From assembly GCA_902490405.1 (NCBI GenBank), contig CABUDS010000001.1, positions 52,910-116,909 on the forward strand: a stretch of 64,000 nucleotides of DNA, in the 5' to 3' direction. The DNA is from an uncultured Collinsella sp. Its GTDB lineage: Bacteria > Actinomycetota > Coriobacteriia > Coriobacteriales > Coriobacteriaceae. Below are positions 42,897-52,309 of the stretch, one piece after another. A model generated the notes under the pieces. That model was not told the DNA's origin, did not search any database, and was given only the letters and a program-made list of their open reading frames with translations. Both the position numbers and the translations under genes were made by a program. How positions within the stretch are numbered: position 1 is the first letter of the stretch; each line of letters opens with the position of its first letter.

Positions 42897-45350
42897 ATGC
42901 GGCATGTGCATATTCATGTGACGGGCATTGTGCAGGGCGTTGGCATGCGGCCATTTGTGTATCGCGAGGCTATGGCGCATGGCATCTGTGGCTGGGTGCT
43001 CAACGCGGGCGATGGCGTACACATCGAGGCGCATGCTTTGAGCGAGGCGCTCGACGAATTTGTCACCGCGCTGTCGGAGCACGCGCCGGCCGCAGCCCGC
43101 GTTGAGCATGTCGCTGTTGCAGACCTGGAGCCCGACGCTTGGGATGCCGACGATGAGCAGGTCTTTCGTATTGTAGCGTCACAGGATCAGACCGTGCACA
43201 CGACGCTCATCTCCCCCGATATCGCCACCTGTGACGACTGCCTGCGCGAACTGTTCGACCCCGCCGACCGTCGCTATCACTACCCCTTTATCAACTGCAC
43301 CAACTGCGGGCCGCGCTTTACCATCATCCGGTCGCTGCCTTATGACCGAGCGGCCACGTCGATGGATTGCTTTCCTATGTGCCCCGAGTGCGCTGCAGAG
43401 TATGGCGACCCGCTTGACCGGCGCTTTCATGCGCAGCCCGATGCCTGCTTTGACTGCGGGCCACATATTACCTGGCGCGAGGCGGCGGGCGACATGGAGC
43501 TCGAGGGCTCGGGGGCGATGCCGGCCGTCGGCAGCACGCGCGAAACCAGCGATGCCATTATTGACCGCTGTGTCGAGCTGCTGGCCAGCGGCGGTATTGT
43601 CGCCATCAAGGGGCTGGGCGGATTCCATCTGGCCTGCAACGCCGCCAATGAGCAGGCGGTGGTCGAGCTGCGCCGTCGCAAGCGCCGCAGCAACAAGCCG
43701 CTTGCCGTTATGGTGCGCAGCCTTGCCGATACTGAACGCCTGTGCCATGTCGATGATGCCGAGCGCGACTTGCTGGCCGGCAGCATCCGCCCCATTGTGC
43801 TGCTGCGCCGCCGTGTTGTTGGCGAGGGAGATTCCCCCGACGGCCTTACACTCGCGCCATCCGTCGCGCACGATCTACCCGATCTCGGCGTCATGCTCCC
43901 CTATACACCGCTTCAGCATCTGCTGCTTGCAGCTGCCTCGTCGCATGGCATGCACGCGCTGGTCATGACCAGCGGAAACCTGAGCGAGGAACCTATCGAG
44001 ACCGACGATGCCCTTGCATGGGAACATCTTGTTGCCGCCGGCATCGCCGACGCGCTACTTGGCAACGACCGTGCGATTCTCTCACGCTACGACGACTCCG
44101 TGGTACGTGTGGTCGACGGCACCGTCATGCCTGTGCGTCGCGCACGCGGATATGCGCCGCAACCGTTGTCGCTGCCGGCGCTCGACGGCACTGCACCCTG
44201 CGTGCTCGCCTGCGGGCCGCAGCAAAAAGCCACGATCGCGCTCACGCGCGAGGACGCCGACGGCCATGTGGCCTGTTTTGTGTCGCAGCATATCGGCGAT
44301 GTCGAAAACGGCGCGACCTTCGATGCCTGGAGCGCCGCCCGCGCACGTCTAGAAAACCTCTTTGACCTGACGCCTGCCGCCCTGGCATGCGACATGCATC
44401 CCAACTATCTATCGAGCCAGTGGGCGCGTGAGCGGGCACGGGAGCACAGTCTGCCGCTAATCGAAATCCAGCATCATCATGCGCACATCGCGAGCGTAAT
44501 GGCAGAGGCGATTGTCGCTGGCCGGATTGCGCCTGATGCACGCGTCCTCGGTATTGCCTTCGATGGTACGGGTGCCGGCACCGACGGCACCATATGGGGC
44601 GGTGAGTTTCTTATCGCCGGCCTTGCCGATTTTGAACGCGCCGCGCACCTGCGCACCTGGGCGCTGCCAGGCGGAGCCACATCCGTGCGCGATGCCCGGC
44701 GCAATGCCTTTGCCCTGCTGAGCGAGCTCGGCCTGCTCGAGCATCCGGGTGCCGCGGGGCTATTGGGCACCCTCGACGAGCAAACACGCAGCGTGACAGC
44801 CACCATGATCGAGCGCGGCATCAACAGCCCGCGTACCAGCAGCATGGGGCGTCTCTTTGATGCCGCGGCAGCGATTCTGGGCATCTGCGACAAGGCAACC
44901 TACGAAGGCGAACCCGCCATAGAACTCGAAGCCGCCGCCTGGCGCGCGCTCGACGGTAAGACCGTTCGTCTCGACGGCAATCATACGGGCGTATTCACGT
45001 CTGCCGACGACTCCCCCATCTTGGACCCCCAACCGCTCATCGAAGCTCTTCTGAATGGAATCGAGGCAGGCGCGCCGGCCGACAGGCTCGCGCTCGACTT
45101 CCATATCGCCATCGTGCGCTCTTCGGCACGAATCGCACGCGAAATCTGCGCGCGCGAAGGCCTCGATACCGTCGCGCTCTCGGGCGGTGTGTTCATGAAC
45201 CGGCTTTTGCTTCAGCTCCTTACCCACGAACTCAAAGACGCCGGTCTTGCCGTCTTGGTCCCCCACGCTGTACCCGCCAACGACGGCTGCATCGCCTACG
45301 GTCAGGCCGCCATCGCTCGCGCTCGCCTCGCGCAGACGGCGTTGCGATAG
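42897..45350 (+). CDS. hypF: Carbamoyltransferase HypF
   Basis: Makes thiocarboxamide on HypE for the CN ligands of the NiFe site. 817 residues, MRHVHIHVTGIVQGVGMRPF. Acylphosphatase domain 1-95, zinc-finger-like CDDCLRELFDP, CTNCGPRFTI, CPECAAEYGD, CFDCGPHI (about 110-190), YrdC-like domain (about 200-390, IVAIKGLGGFHLACNAANEQ) and Kae1-like C-terminus with HHHAHIASVMAE and GIAFDGTGAGTDGTIWGGEF. GAGGGGA precedes ATG. First of hypF-hypC-hypD-hypE. Confidence 0.97.
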   Translation: MRHVHIHVTGIVQGVGMRPFVYREAMAHGICGWVLNAGDGVHIEAHALSEALDEFVTALSEHAPAAARVEHVAVADLEPDAWDADDEQVFRIVASQDQTVHTTLISPDIATCDDCLRELFDPADRRYHYPFINCTNCGPRFTIIRSLPYDRAATSMDCFPMCPECAAEYGDPLDRRFHAQPDACFDCGPHITWREAAGDMELEGSGAMPAVGSTRETSDAIIDRCVELLASGGIVAIKGLGGFHLACNAANEQAVVELRRRKRRSNKPLAVMVRSLADTERLCHVDDAERDLLAGSIRPIVLLRRRVVGEGDSPDGLTLAPSVAHDLPDLGVMLPYTPLQHLLLAAASSHGMHALVMTSGNLSEEPIETDDALAWEHLVAAGIADALLGNDRAILSRYDDSVVRVVDGTVMPVRRARGYAPQPLSLPALDGTAPCVLACGPQQKATIALTREDADGHVACFVSQHIGDVENGATFDAWSAARARLENLFDLTPAALACDMHPNYLSSQWARERAREHSLPLIEIQHHHAHIASVMAEAIVAGRIAPDARVLGIAFDGTGAGTDGTIWGGEFLIAGLADFERAAHLRTWALPGGATSVRDARRNAFALLSELGLLEHPGAAGLLGTLDEQTRSVTATMIERGINSPRTSSMGRLFDAAAAILGICDKATYEGEPAIELEAAAWRALDGKTVRLDGNHTGVFTSADDSPILDPQPLIEALLNGIEAGAPADRLALDFHIAIVRSSARIAREICAREGLDTVALSGGVFMNRLLLQLLTHELKDAGLAVLVPHAVPANDGCIAYGQAAIARARLAQTALR

Positions 45351-45481
45351 GCTGTTTTGCCAGCCTGCGCGCCGCCGTCTCACAGGTGTAACGCGTTTGC
45401 TCGTGACTCCCGCGAGCGCTACCATCAACTGATGGGTAATTAGGCGCCTATCCAGCGCAAAACGTATAAAAGGGGAACATT

Positions 45482-45742
45482 ATGTGCCTTGCCGTTCCCG
45501 GTAAAGTGGTCAAACGCGACGACGACCTTAAGGCGACCGTCGACATGATGGGCATCGAGCGCCCCGTTTCGCTGCGCCTCGTGCCGACGGCACAGGTAGG
45601 CGACTATATTCTCGTGCACGCCGGCTTTGGCATTCAGATTGTCGACGAGCAGGAAGCCCAAGAGACACTCGAGCTCGTCAATACCATGACCGAGCTGGCC
45701 AAAGAGGACCAACTCGCCACCAACCCAGCCGAGGCATACTAG
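45482..45742 (+). CDS. hypC: Hydrogenase maturation chaperone HypC
   Basis: An 86-residue chaperone with the essential N-terminal MCLAVPGKVV (Cys2) binding HypD and the hydrogenase large subunit. AAAAGGGGA precedes ATG. Its TAG overlaps the GTG of hypD by one base. Confidence 0.96.
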   Translation: MCLAVPGKVVKRDDDLKATVDMMGIERPVSLRLVPTAQVGDYILVHAGFGIQIVDEQEAQETLELVNTMTELAKEDQLATNPAEAY

Positions 45743-46854
45743 TGGCGGCGGCGCAGCCGGTTCGCTCCGGTATCGACTTTTCGGCATTTCGCGACCCCAA
45801 GCTGGCCCGCGAGCTCATCGATCGTATTCATGAGCTTGTCGGCAACCGCAGCATCAACCTTATGGAAGTCTGCGGTACGCATACCGTGAGCATTGGCCGC
45901 TATGGCTTTCGCTCCATTATGCCGACGGGGCTCAAACTGCTAAGCGGCCCGGGGTGCCCCGTTTGCGTCACCGCCAACCGCGACATCGATCACGCAATCG
46001 CGCTTTCCAACATGGACGGCGCCATCATCACCACCTTTGGCGACATGATGCGCGTGCCCGGATCGTCCACCTCGCTTGCCGCGCAAAAGGCGGCGGGGCG
46101 CGACATCCGCATCGTCTACTCTCCGCTCGACGCACTCGACATTGCCGAGCAAAATCCCGAACGCCCGGTCATCTTTATGGGCGTCGGCTTTGAGACCACA
46201 ACGCCCACCATTGCCGCCGCTATCCTGGAGGCCGACGCGCGCGGGCTCCAGAACTTCTCGGTCTACTGTGCTCACAAGACCACGCCGCCGGCTCTGCGTG
46301 CGATCTCCAACGACCCCGAGACCGCCATCGACGGCTTTATCCTGCCTGGTCACGTCGCTACCATCACAGGCCTGGCACCCTTTGGGTTTTTGGTCGATGA
46401 GTTCGAGACCCCCGGCGTAGTCACCGGGTTTGAGCCGGTCGATATCTTGCAGGGCATCTGCATGCTGGTCCAGATGATTGTCGAGCACAGGCCCGCAATC
46501 GACAACGCCTACCGCCGTGGCGTCAATGCAGACGGCAATCCCGTAGCGCGCCAGCTGGTCGAGCAGGTGTTTGAGCCATGCGACACCACGTGGCGCGGGC
46601 TGGGGCCGATTGCGGCTTCGGGTCTTTCCATCCGACCCGAATTCGCGCGCTTTGATGCCGGCGCCCGCTTTGACGTGCCCGTTGAGGCGACGGTCGAGCC
46701 ACGCGGGTGCCGCTGCGGCGACGTGCTTCGCGGAGCCATCACACCGAGCGACTGCCCGCTGTTCGGCCACGCATGTACGCCCGAACACCCCGTCGGCCCC
46801 TGCATGGTGAGCTCCGAAGGCAGCTGCGCGGCGTACTTTAGATACCGCGACTAG
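45742..46854 (+). CDS. hypD: Hydrogenase maturation protein HypD
   Basis: [4Fe-4S] scaffold on which Fe(CN)2CO is assembled. 370 residues; conserved MEVCGTHTVSIGRYGFRS, GPGCPVCVT, GVGFETTTPTIAAAI, GHVATITG and C-terminal cluster cysteines (RGCRCGDVLRG, CPLFGHACTPEHPVGPCMVS). GTG start coupled to hypC. Confidence 0.97.
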   Translation: MAAAQPVRSGIDFSAFRDPKLARELIDRIHELVGNRSINLMEVCGTHTVSIGRYGFRSIMPTGLKLLSGPGCPVCVTANRDIDHAIALSNMDGAIITTFGDMMRVPGSSTSLAAQKAAGRDIRIVYSPLDALDIAEQNPERPVIFMGVGFETTTPTIAAAILEADARGLQNFSVYCAHKTTPPALRAISNDPETAIDGFILPGHVATITGLAPFGFLVDEFETPGVVTGFEPVDILQGICMLVQMIVEHRPAIDNAYRRGVNADGNPVARQLVEQVFEPCDTTWRGLGPIAASGLSIRPEFARFDAGARFDVPVEATVEPRGCRCGDVLRGAITPSDCPLFGHACTPEHPVGPCMVSSEGSCAAYFRYRD

Positions 46855-46902
46855 CCCGGACGCCCCCGCGTACCGGCACCACCCACGATTGGAGTTTTCG
46901 AT

Positions 46903-47937
46903 ATGTCCCGTACTGCCACCGATAGCACTGTCCTGCTGGGCCACGGCTCCGGCGGCCAGATGATGAAGCGCATTATCGATGAGGTCTTTCTGGATGCCTT
47001 TGGGTCGCCCGAGCTGCTTGCGGGCAACGATGCCGGTGTCGCCGCACTGCCCGCAAGCGGGCGAATCGCCATGTCGACCGACAGCTTTGTGGTAACGCCG
47101 CAGTTCTTCCCCGGCGGCAATATCGGCCGACTCGCCGTATGCGGAACCGTCAACGACGTCGCGACCTCGGGCGCTAACGTGCGCTACCTCTCATGCGGCT
47201 TTATCCTCGAAGAGGGCTATCCCATGGACAAGCTGCGCCAGATTGTGCAGACCATGGCCGAAACGGCGCGCGAGGCGGGCGTGTCCATAATCACCGGCGA
47301 CACCAAGGTGGTCGAGCGTGGCGGTGCCGACGGCGTCTACATCAATACCGCCGGCGTGGGCGAAGTGCCCGCGGGCGTAACGCTCAGCGGTGCGAACTGT
47401 CGGCCCGGCGACGCCATCCTGGTATCGGGTACGCTAGGCGACCACGGCATCGCCATCATGAGCCAGCGCGAGGGCTTGGCGTTTTCGAGCGACATCGAAA
47501 GCGATGCTGCGCCGCTCAATCATCTGATTGCCGACGTGCTCGCCGCCGCCCCCGACACCCGCTGCTTCCGCGACCCCACGCGCGGCGGCCTGGCATCCAC
47601 GCTCAACGAGTTTGCCCAGGCCAGCGGCGTTGCCATGGAGATCGACGAGGATGCCGTGCCCGTGCGCCCCGACGTGCAGGCGGCATGTGAGATGCTCGGT
47701 TACGATGTGCTGCAGGTGGCAAACGAGGGCAAGATGGTTGCCGTGGTGCCGGCCGAGCAAGCCGATGCCGCGCTGGCAGCCATGCGCGCCGCCCGCTACG
47801 GCGAGAACGCCGCCATCATCGGTCGCGTGCTGCCACTTGCCGAGGGCGCCCGTCCCGCCGTGCGCGTACGCACCGGCTGGGGCTCGACCCGTATCCTCGA
47901 CATGCTTGTGGGAGAACAACTGCCGAGGATTTGCTAA
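46903..47937 (+). CDS. hypE: Hydrogenase maturation protein HypE
   Basis: PurM-like ATPase dehydrating the C-terminal thiocarboxamide to thiocyanate. 344 residues: LLGHGSGGQMMKRIIDEVFL, DSFVVTPQFFPGGNIGRLAV, TGDTKVVERGGADGVYINTA, and the modified C-terminal Cys in the final PRIC. TTGGAG precedes the ATG. Ends the hyp run; hypA is remote and hypB absent here. Confidence 0.97.
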   Translation: MSRTATDSTVLLGHGSGGQMMKRIIDEVFLDAFGSPELLAGNDAGVAALPASGRIAMSTDSFVVTPQFFPGGNIGRLAVCGTVNDVATSGANVRYLSCGFILEEGYPMDKLRQIVQTMAETAREAGVSIITGDTKVVERGGADGVYINTAGVGEVPAGVTLSGANCRPGDAILVSGTLGDHGIAIMSQREGLAFSSDIESDAAPLNHLIADVLAAAPDTRCFRDPTRGGLASTLNEFAQASGVAMEIDEDAVPVRPDVQAACEMLGYDVLQVANEGKMVAVVPAEQADAALAAMRAARYGENAAIIGRVLPLAEGARPAVRVRTGWGSTRILDMLVGEQLPRIC

Positions 47938-48042
47938 CGACAAAGGCTCAGGGCTATTAAAGATATTCAGATTCCAAACATGCCCGGCACGCATGCCCAG
48001 TATCATGGGGTGCGTTTTACAACTCAAGCGGCAGGAGCACCC

Positions 48043-48711
48043 ATGGCAGCAGCTTTTTCCCATGTGATCTTTGATCTGGATGGCACCATCCTCAACACGC
48101 TCGAGGACCTGGCGGCCGCCAGCAACCATACCTGCGAGATGCACGGCTGGCCCACGTTTGCCGTAGACGAGTACCGCTACAAGGTGGGAAACGGCATGCT
48201 CAAGCTGGTCGAGCGCTTTATGCCCGCCGAGTACGCGGGCGACGGCCGTATGTTTGAGCAGACGCTTGCCGAGTTTAGGGCCTATTACGGCGAGCACAAG
48301 GAGGACCACACCTCACCCTACGCCGGCACGATTGAGATGCTCGACCGTCTGCGCACAGCGGGCGTTCAGCTTGCCGTGCTCACCAACAAGGATCATATTT
48401 CGGCAGCCCCGCTTATCGAGAAATACTTTGGCCCCGATCGCTTTGCGCTGGTACAGGGCCGTGTGGGCGCATTTCCGCCCAAGCCCGAGGCACCCGTCAC
48501 GTTGCATGTGATGAAAGAGCTGGGCGCCGATCCGGCAACCACGCTCTATGTGGGCGATTCGAATGTCGATGTTCTGACCGGCCACAACGCCGGCCTTAAG
48601 AGCGCGGGCGTCAGCTGGGGCTTCCGCGGCCGCGCAGAGCTGGAGTCCGCCGGCGCCGACTACGTGGTGGACACCCAAGACGAGCTCGCGGCGCTGATTC
48701 TGGGCGAGTAG
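48043..48711 (+). CDS. HAD phosphatase, phosphoglycolate phosphatase-like
   Basis: A 222-residue HAD hydrolase from MAAAFSHVIFDLDGTILNTL (CAGGAG ahead of ATG). Motif I DLDGT with nucleophile Asp, motif II VLTNKD, motif III Lys in KPEAPV, motif IV YVGDSNVDVLTGHNAG. Closest to Gph-like enzymes; the substrate cannot be read. It begins about 100 bases after hypE and may be read with it. Confidence 0.88.
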   Translation: MAAAFSHVIFDLDGTILNTLEDLAAASNHTCEMHGWPTFAVDEYRYKVGNGMLKLVERFMPAEYAGDGRMFEQTLAEFRAYYGEHKEDHTSPYAGTIEMLDRLRTAGVQLAVLTNKDHISAAPLIEKYFGPDRFALVQGRVGAFPPKPEAPVTLHVMKELGADPATTLYVGDSNVDVLTGHNAGLKSAGVSWGFRGRAELESAGADYVVDTQDELAALILGE

Positions 48712-48751
48712 CGGGGCTGTCGCTCAACACGGCTGCATAGATTCTGTCGCG

Positions 48752-48799
48752 CGGAAAGCGCATCCCGTTTTGCCGCCCCAGAATGGGATGCGCTTTCCG
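48752..48799. repeat. GGAAAGC...ATCCC palindrome, cleanest copy
   Basis: Perfect 15-bp arms CGGAAAGCGCATCCC / GGGATGCGCTTTCCG, loop of 18. Imperfect relatives of the same words continue to about 48930. It lies after the HAD gene and may terminate it. Confidence 0.75.
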
Positions 48800-48954
48800 G
48801 TTGAGCCTTGTCGGGGAAACGGCATCCCGTTTCAGAGCAATATTCCGGGTCGCACTTTCCACAACCCACCCCATCCGGAAACCGCGACCCGCTATTCGGC
48901 CAAATACCGGCTCGTATTTTCCCGAGCATTCGATGCGCCAACCGCGCCCAAAGA

Positions 48955-49023
48955 ATGTCCCCAACGACTAGTCGTTTAAGAACGCCCCCAACGACTACTC
49001 ATTTAAGTCTGTCCCCAATGAGT
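48955..49023. repeat. Composite of short repeats (GTCCCCAACGA and ACTCATT...AATGAGT)
   Basis: Contains GTCCCCAACGACTAGTCG and TTTAAGAACG, as in the palindrome at 9241-9290, immediately followed by copy 2 of the ACTCATTTAAGTC repeat at 48997-49023. Confidence 0.65.
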
Positions 49024-49205
49024 ACGCCGCCAAGGGAACGCCGTTGTTTTGGCAACGACAGCGAAAGCCCGCCAGAGCGAGCAAGGTGCCTTGAAACAAG
49101 GCGGCATTGACCTTCTGGTCATGCCGCCGAAGTTGAAAGGCAGATTGCCGCTCTGGCGGGCTTGCAGCGTCGAGCAGTTGCGGCGTTTGGTAAAACGCCG
49201 TAACG
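49024..49205. other. Multi-stem structured intergenic element
   Basis: Several strong stems: AAGCCCGCCAGAGCG (49065-49079) with CGCTCTGGCGGGCTT (49149-49163) encloses GCCTTGAAACAAGGC (about 49088-49102) and GGCGGCATTGACC...GGTCATGCCGCC (49101-49129). Beside it is CGGCGTTTGGTAAAACGCCG (49181-49200). It starts about 20 bases beyond the stop of the lipoprotein gene. Its beginning (ACGCCG, then TTGGCAACGACAG) is repeated at the right window edge after 63908, so it is a recurring element. It may be a structured RNA or repeat; no coding frame. Confidence 0.55.
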
Positions 49206-49223
49206 AACTACCGCGTAACTCCC

Positions 49224-49781
49224 CTAGCTCATCATCGCATTCATCATCTCGGTGGTTGCGGAATCGTCAGCAGACCACTCGCCATCGTCATTGGCGGTGT
49301 ACTTGAAGGTAACCTTGGTGTCCTTGGTCTTAGCGGCCTTGGTCACGTCGACCATGACCTGGCCGGCCATCTTGTACAGGTCGTCCTCGGAAGGCATCGT
49401 ATCGAGCGCCGCGATCTTCTCCTGATACTGGGTGGCGAAATCTTCAACGATCTTGTTCATGGACTTGCAGGTAATGGTGACATCGGCAGTCGCGGTGCCC
49501 TTGTCCTCGTCGACCGTCACATCGCCGATCTTGTAGTCAAAACCCTCGAGATAGCTCTTGGCGTACTCCTTGGGATCGATGCCCAGCTGCTCGAACTCGT
49601 CGCCCGAGGCCTCTTCCAGGCCGGCGAGGAAGTCGTCGCCGCCGTTCTTGACCTCGTCAAACTGCGTCGTAAGATCCTCGGTGATGAGCTCCTCAACCGA
49701 AGGACCTCCGCAGCCGGAAAGCACAACCACGCACGCGACCAGAACAGCCATCAGGGGCGCAAGCAGCAGCTTCTTCTTCAT
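49224..49781 (-). CDS. Lipoprotein of unknown function
   Basis: A 185-residue secreted lipoprotein: MKKKLLLAPLMAVLVACVVV, lipobox LSGC with Cys at about 24, then an acidic alpha/beta domain (PSVEELITEDLTTQFDEVKN; DYKIGDVTVDEDKGTATADV; VTFKYTANDDGEWSADDSAT). Start MKKK chosen as the signal peptide start; eight further codons upstream lack support. It resembles DUF5105/DUF4352-style lipoproteins of Gram-positive gut bacteria in layout. Function unknown. Confidence 0.8.
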   Translation of the reverse strand: MKKKLLLAPLMAVLVACVVVLSGCGGPSVEELITEDLTTQFDEVKNGGDDFLAGLEEASGDEFEQLGIDPKEYAKSYLEGFDYKIGDVTVDEDKGTATADVTITCKSMNKIVEDFATQYQEKIAALDTMPSEDDLYKMAGQVMVDVTKAAKTKDTKVTFKYTANDDGEWSADDSATTEMMNAMMS

Positions 49782-49962
49782 GACATTCCTCCCAACAAGC
49801 GGCACCGCGCTTCCCGACGCGGTGCGCGTCGTAACAATAAGGCCATACTAGCCGATAACGAACACCCCCGGCAAAGCAAAGGCGCAGTCGGCTCGATTTA
49901 ACGTCCGAACGGTTTACCGGTCCGCCCAACGCGCAATAAAACGTTCCGCCGCATTGCAATAA

Positions 49963-49997
49963 AAAAGGGCGGCCGGATAACCCGACCACCCCAAAAC
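49963..49997 (-). terminator. Terminator of the EIIA gene
   Basis: On the minus strand a ten-pair stem GGGTGGTCGG / CCGGCCGCCC (two GU pairs) followed by TTTTTTATT. Confidence 0.85.
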
Positions 49998-50016
49998 ACC
50001 CTTATGTTGCCGCAGA

Positions 50017-50553
50017 CTACTTGCGGACGACCTTGACGATGGCATCGCCAGCGGAGACAGCGGAGTCAGCCTCGACGGCGAGCTCGACGTCGGCGAACTC
50101 GGCGGTGTTGGACACAGCCACGACGACGCAGTCCTTGTAGCCGGCAGCGGCGATCTTGGCGCGGTCGATCTTGAGCATGGGCTGGCCAGCCTTAACGACA
50201 TCGTCGGCCTTGACGAAGCCCTCGAAGCCGTCGCCGTTCATGTTGACGGTATCGACGCCAACGTGCACCAGAACCTCGATGCCGCTATCGGACTGCAGGC
50301 CCACGGCGTGACCCATGGTGACGGTCACCTTGCCGTCGCAGGGAGCGTAGACCAGATCGTCCTCGGGCCACACGGCGCAGCCCTTGCCCAGGACCTCGCC
50401 GCCAAAGACGGGATCGGGCACATCGGCCATCTTGATGACCTTGCCCTTGACGGGCGAGCACAGCACGTCGGCGCCGGCAGAAGCAGAGATGGAGGACGGA
50501 GCAGCGGCAGTCGCGGGCTCAGCCTTCTTCTTGAACATGTCAAACAGACCCAT
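50017..50553 (-). CDS. PTS glucose-type EIIA
   Basis: A 178-residue soluble EIIA with the phospho-His97 (GIEVLVHVGVDTV) and assisting His82 (GHAVGL), after a short N-terminal linker (FKKKAEPATAAAPSS). It has no fused B or C domain. The EIIBC at 58700-60127 lacks an A domain, so the two probably form one transporter. ATG 50553 follows AGAGGAG. It lies downstream of the GH1 gene on the same strand (141 bases), likely co-transcribed. Confidence 0.92.
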   Translation of the reverse strand: MGLFDMFKKKAEPATAAAPSSISASAGADVLCSPVKGKVIKMADVPDPVFGGEVLGKGCAVWPEDDLVYAPCDGKVTVTMGHAVGLQSDSGIEVLVHVGVDTVNMNGDGFEGFVKADDVVKAGQPMLKIDRAKIAAAGYKDCVVVAVSNTAEFADVELAVEADSAVSAGDAIVKVVRK

Positions 50554-50693
50554 ACGTTTTCTCCTCTTGATTAAGCGCAACGTTGTGCGCATGCCTATGG
50601 TGATTATAGTGCCAAATGGTTCAAATGCTAAGGTGGGGACTCGAATCGCGAGCCCATCCCAACGCTTTTCCCCGGTGGCACTCATATTGTCGA

Positions 50694-52142
50694 TTAATCC
50701 AGGCCCTCGGCACCGTTGGACTTGATGATCTTCTGGTAGGCGTAGAAGCTGTCCTTGCGGCGGCGCTCGTAGGTACCGGTGCCGTCGTCGTACTTATCGA
50801 CGTGGATGAAGCCATAGCGCTTGCGCATCTCGCCGGTGCCGGCGGACACCAGGTCGATGGGACCCCACCAGGTGTAGGCGATCAGGTCGACGCCGTCGGC
50901 AATGGCCTCGCCCATGGCCTTGATGTGGCTCTGCAAGTAGGCGATGCGGTACGGATCGTGGATGGAACCGTCCTCCTCGACCTCATCGTAGGCGCCCATG
51001 CCGTTCTCGACCACCATCAGCGGAATCTCGTAGCGGGCGTAAATCTCGTTGAGGGCGATGCGCAGGCCCAGCGGATCGATCTGCCAGCCCCAATCGGTGG
51101 ACTCCAGATAGGGGTTCTTGCCGCCAAAGGTCATGTTGCCCTCGGTCATCTCGTGATCCCTGTGGGTGCCCACGGTGCCGGACATGTAGTAGCTAAAGGT
51201 GTAGAAATCGACCTTGCCGTCGGCGATATCCTGCAGGTCACCGTCCTCCATCACAAGCTCGACATCGTTCTCGGCCCAGAAGCGCTTGGCATAGAACGGA
51301 TACTTGCCGCGCACCTGCACGTCGGAGCAGTACCAGTTCATGGTATTCATCTCCTGCTGCGTGGCGAACACGTCGGCCGGATCGCACGTGGCGGCATAGG
51401 AGAGGATGAAGCAGTCCATGTTGCCCATCTTAAACTGCGGATAGTGCTCGTGGGCATAGCGCACGACGCGGCCGCTGGCGACAAACTGGTGATGCAGGGC
51501 CTGCATACGGGCCTGCGGCGTGGTGTGGACCGCCGAAGCCGGGCCCTCAAAGCCCTGGATCATGCTGGTCCCAAAGAGGTTGCCCATGTCCTGGGTGCCG
51601 CAGTTGATCTCGTTGAAGGTGAGCCAGAACTTGACCTTGTCCTGATAGCGGTCGAAGACGGTCTGGCAGTACTTCTCAAAGAAGCCGATGAGCTCGCGGC
51701 TCGCCCAGCCGTTGTATTTCTCGACCAGGTGATAGGGCATCTCGTAGTGCGACAGGGTCACGAGCGGCTCGATATTGTGAGCGCGCAGGCAGTCGAAGAC
51801 GCGGTCGTAAAAGGCGAGGCCGGCCTCGTTGGGCTCGGCGTCGTCGCCGTTGGGGAAGATGCGGCTCCAAGAGATGGACATGCGGAACATGTTGAAGCCC
51901 ATCTCGGCGAACAGCGCGATGTCCTCCTCGTAGTGGTGGTAGAAATCGATGCCGTCATGATTGGGGTAGAAGCGGTCGGGGTCGATGTCGATCGTGATCT
52001 GACGCGGCTCCTTGTAGCTGCCGCCCAAGAAATGGTCGTCGACCGAAGGACCGCGGCCGTCCACGTTCCAAGCGCCCTCAAACTGATTGGCGGCCGTGGC
52101 GCCACCCCAATAGAAACCCTCGGGGAACTTGATGTTTGCCAT
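50694..52142 (-). CDS. GH1 6-phospho-beta-glucosidase
   Basis: Cytoplasmic glycosidase of 482 residues from MANIKFPEGFYWGG (AAGGAGATG before ATG 52142). Acid/base Glu178 (LTFNEINCG) and nucleophile Glu379 (MVVENGMG). The C-terminal loop SAGTGEMRKRYGFIHVD has the Ser, Lys and Tyr that bind the 6-phosphate in phospho-beta-glycosidases, so the substrate should be a phosphorylated beta-glucoside delivered by the PTS. No signal peptide. It sits beside EIIA and a divergent set of glycosidases. Confidence 0.93.
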   Translation of the reverse strand: MANIKFPEGFYWGGATAANQFEGAWNVDGRGPSVDDHFLGGSYKEPRQITIDIDPDRFYPNHDGIDFYHHYEEDIALFAEMGFNMFRMSISWSRIFPNGDDAEPNEAGLAFYDRVFDCLRAHNIEPLVTLSHYEMPYHLVEKYNGWASRELIGFFEKYCQTVFDRYQDKVKFWLTFNEINCGTQDMGNLFGTSMIQGFEGPASAVHTTPQARMQALHHQFVASGRVVRYAHEHYPQFKMGNMDCFILSYAATCDPADVFATQQEMNTMNWYCSDVQVRGKYPFYAKRFWAENDVELVMEDGDLQDIADGKVDFYTFSYYMSGTVGTHRDHEMTEGNMTFGGKNPYLESTDWGWQIDPLGLRIALNEIYARYEIPLMVVENGMGAYDEVEEDGSIHDPYRIAYLQSHIKAMGEAIADGVDLIAYTWWGPIDLVSAGTGEMRKRYGFIHVDKYDDGTGTYERRRKDSFYAYQKIIKSNGAEGLD

Positions 52143-52309
52143 GAGCATCTCCTTTGCATTGCGGGTCGATAGGCCGAGTATCGCCCACGCACGCGACAGA
52201 CAGGGGCAGGGGTGCCAAACCCGACACTTCTTTTCGCAGACGCGCGCTGCAACAGCGCTGCAGCTGAAACTTTTTGACACCGAAGGAGCGAAGACGATCC
52301 GCTCCGCGC

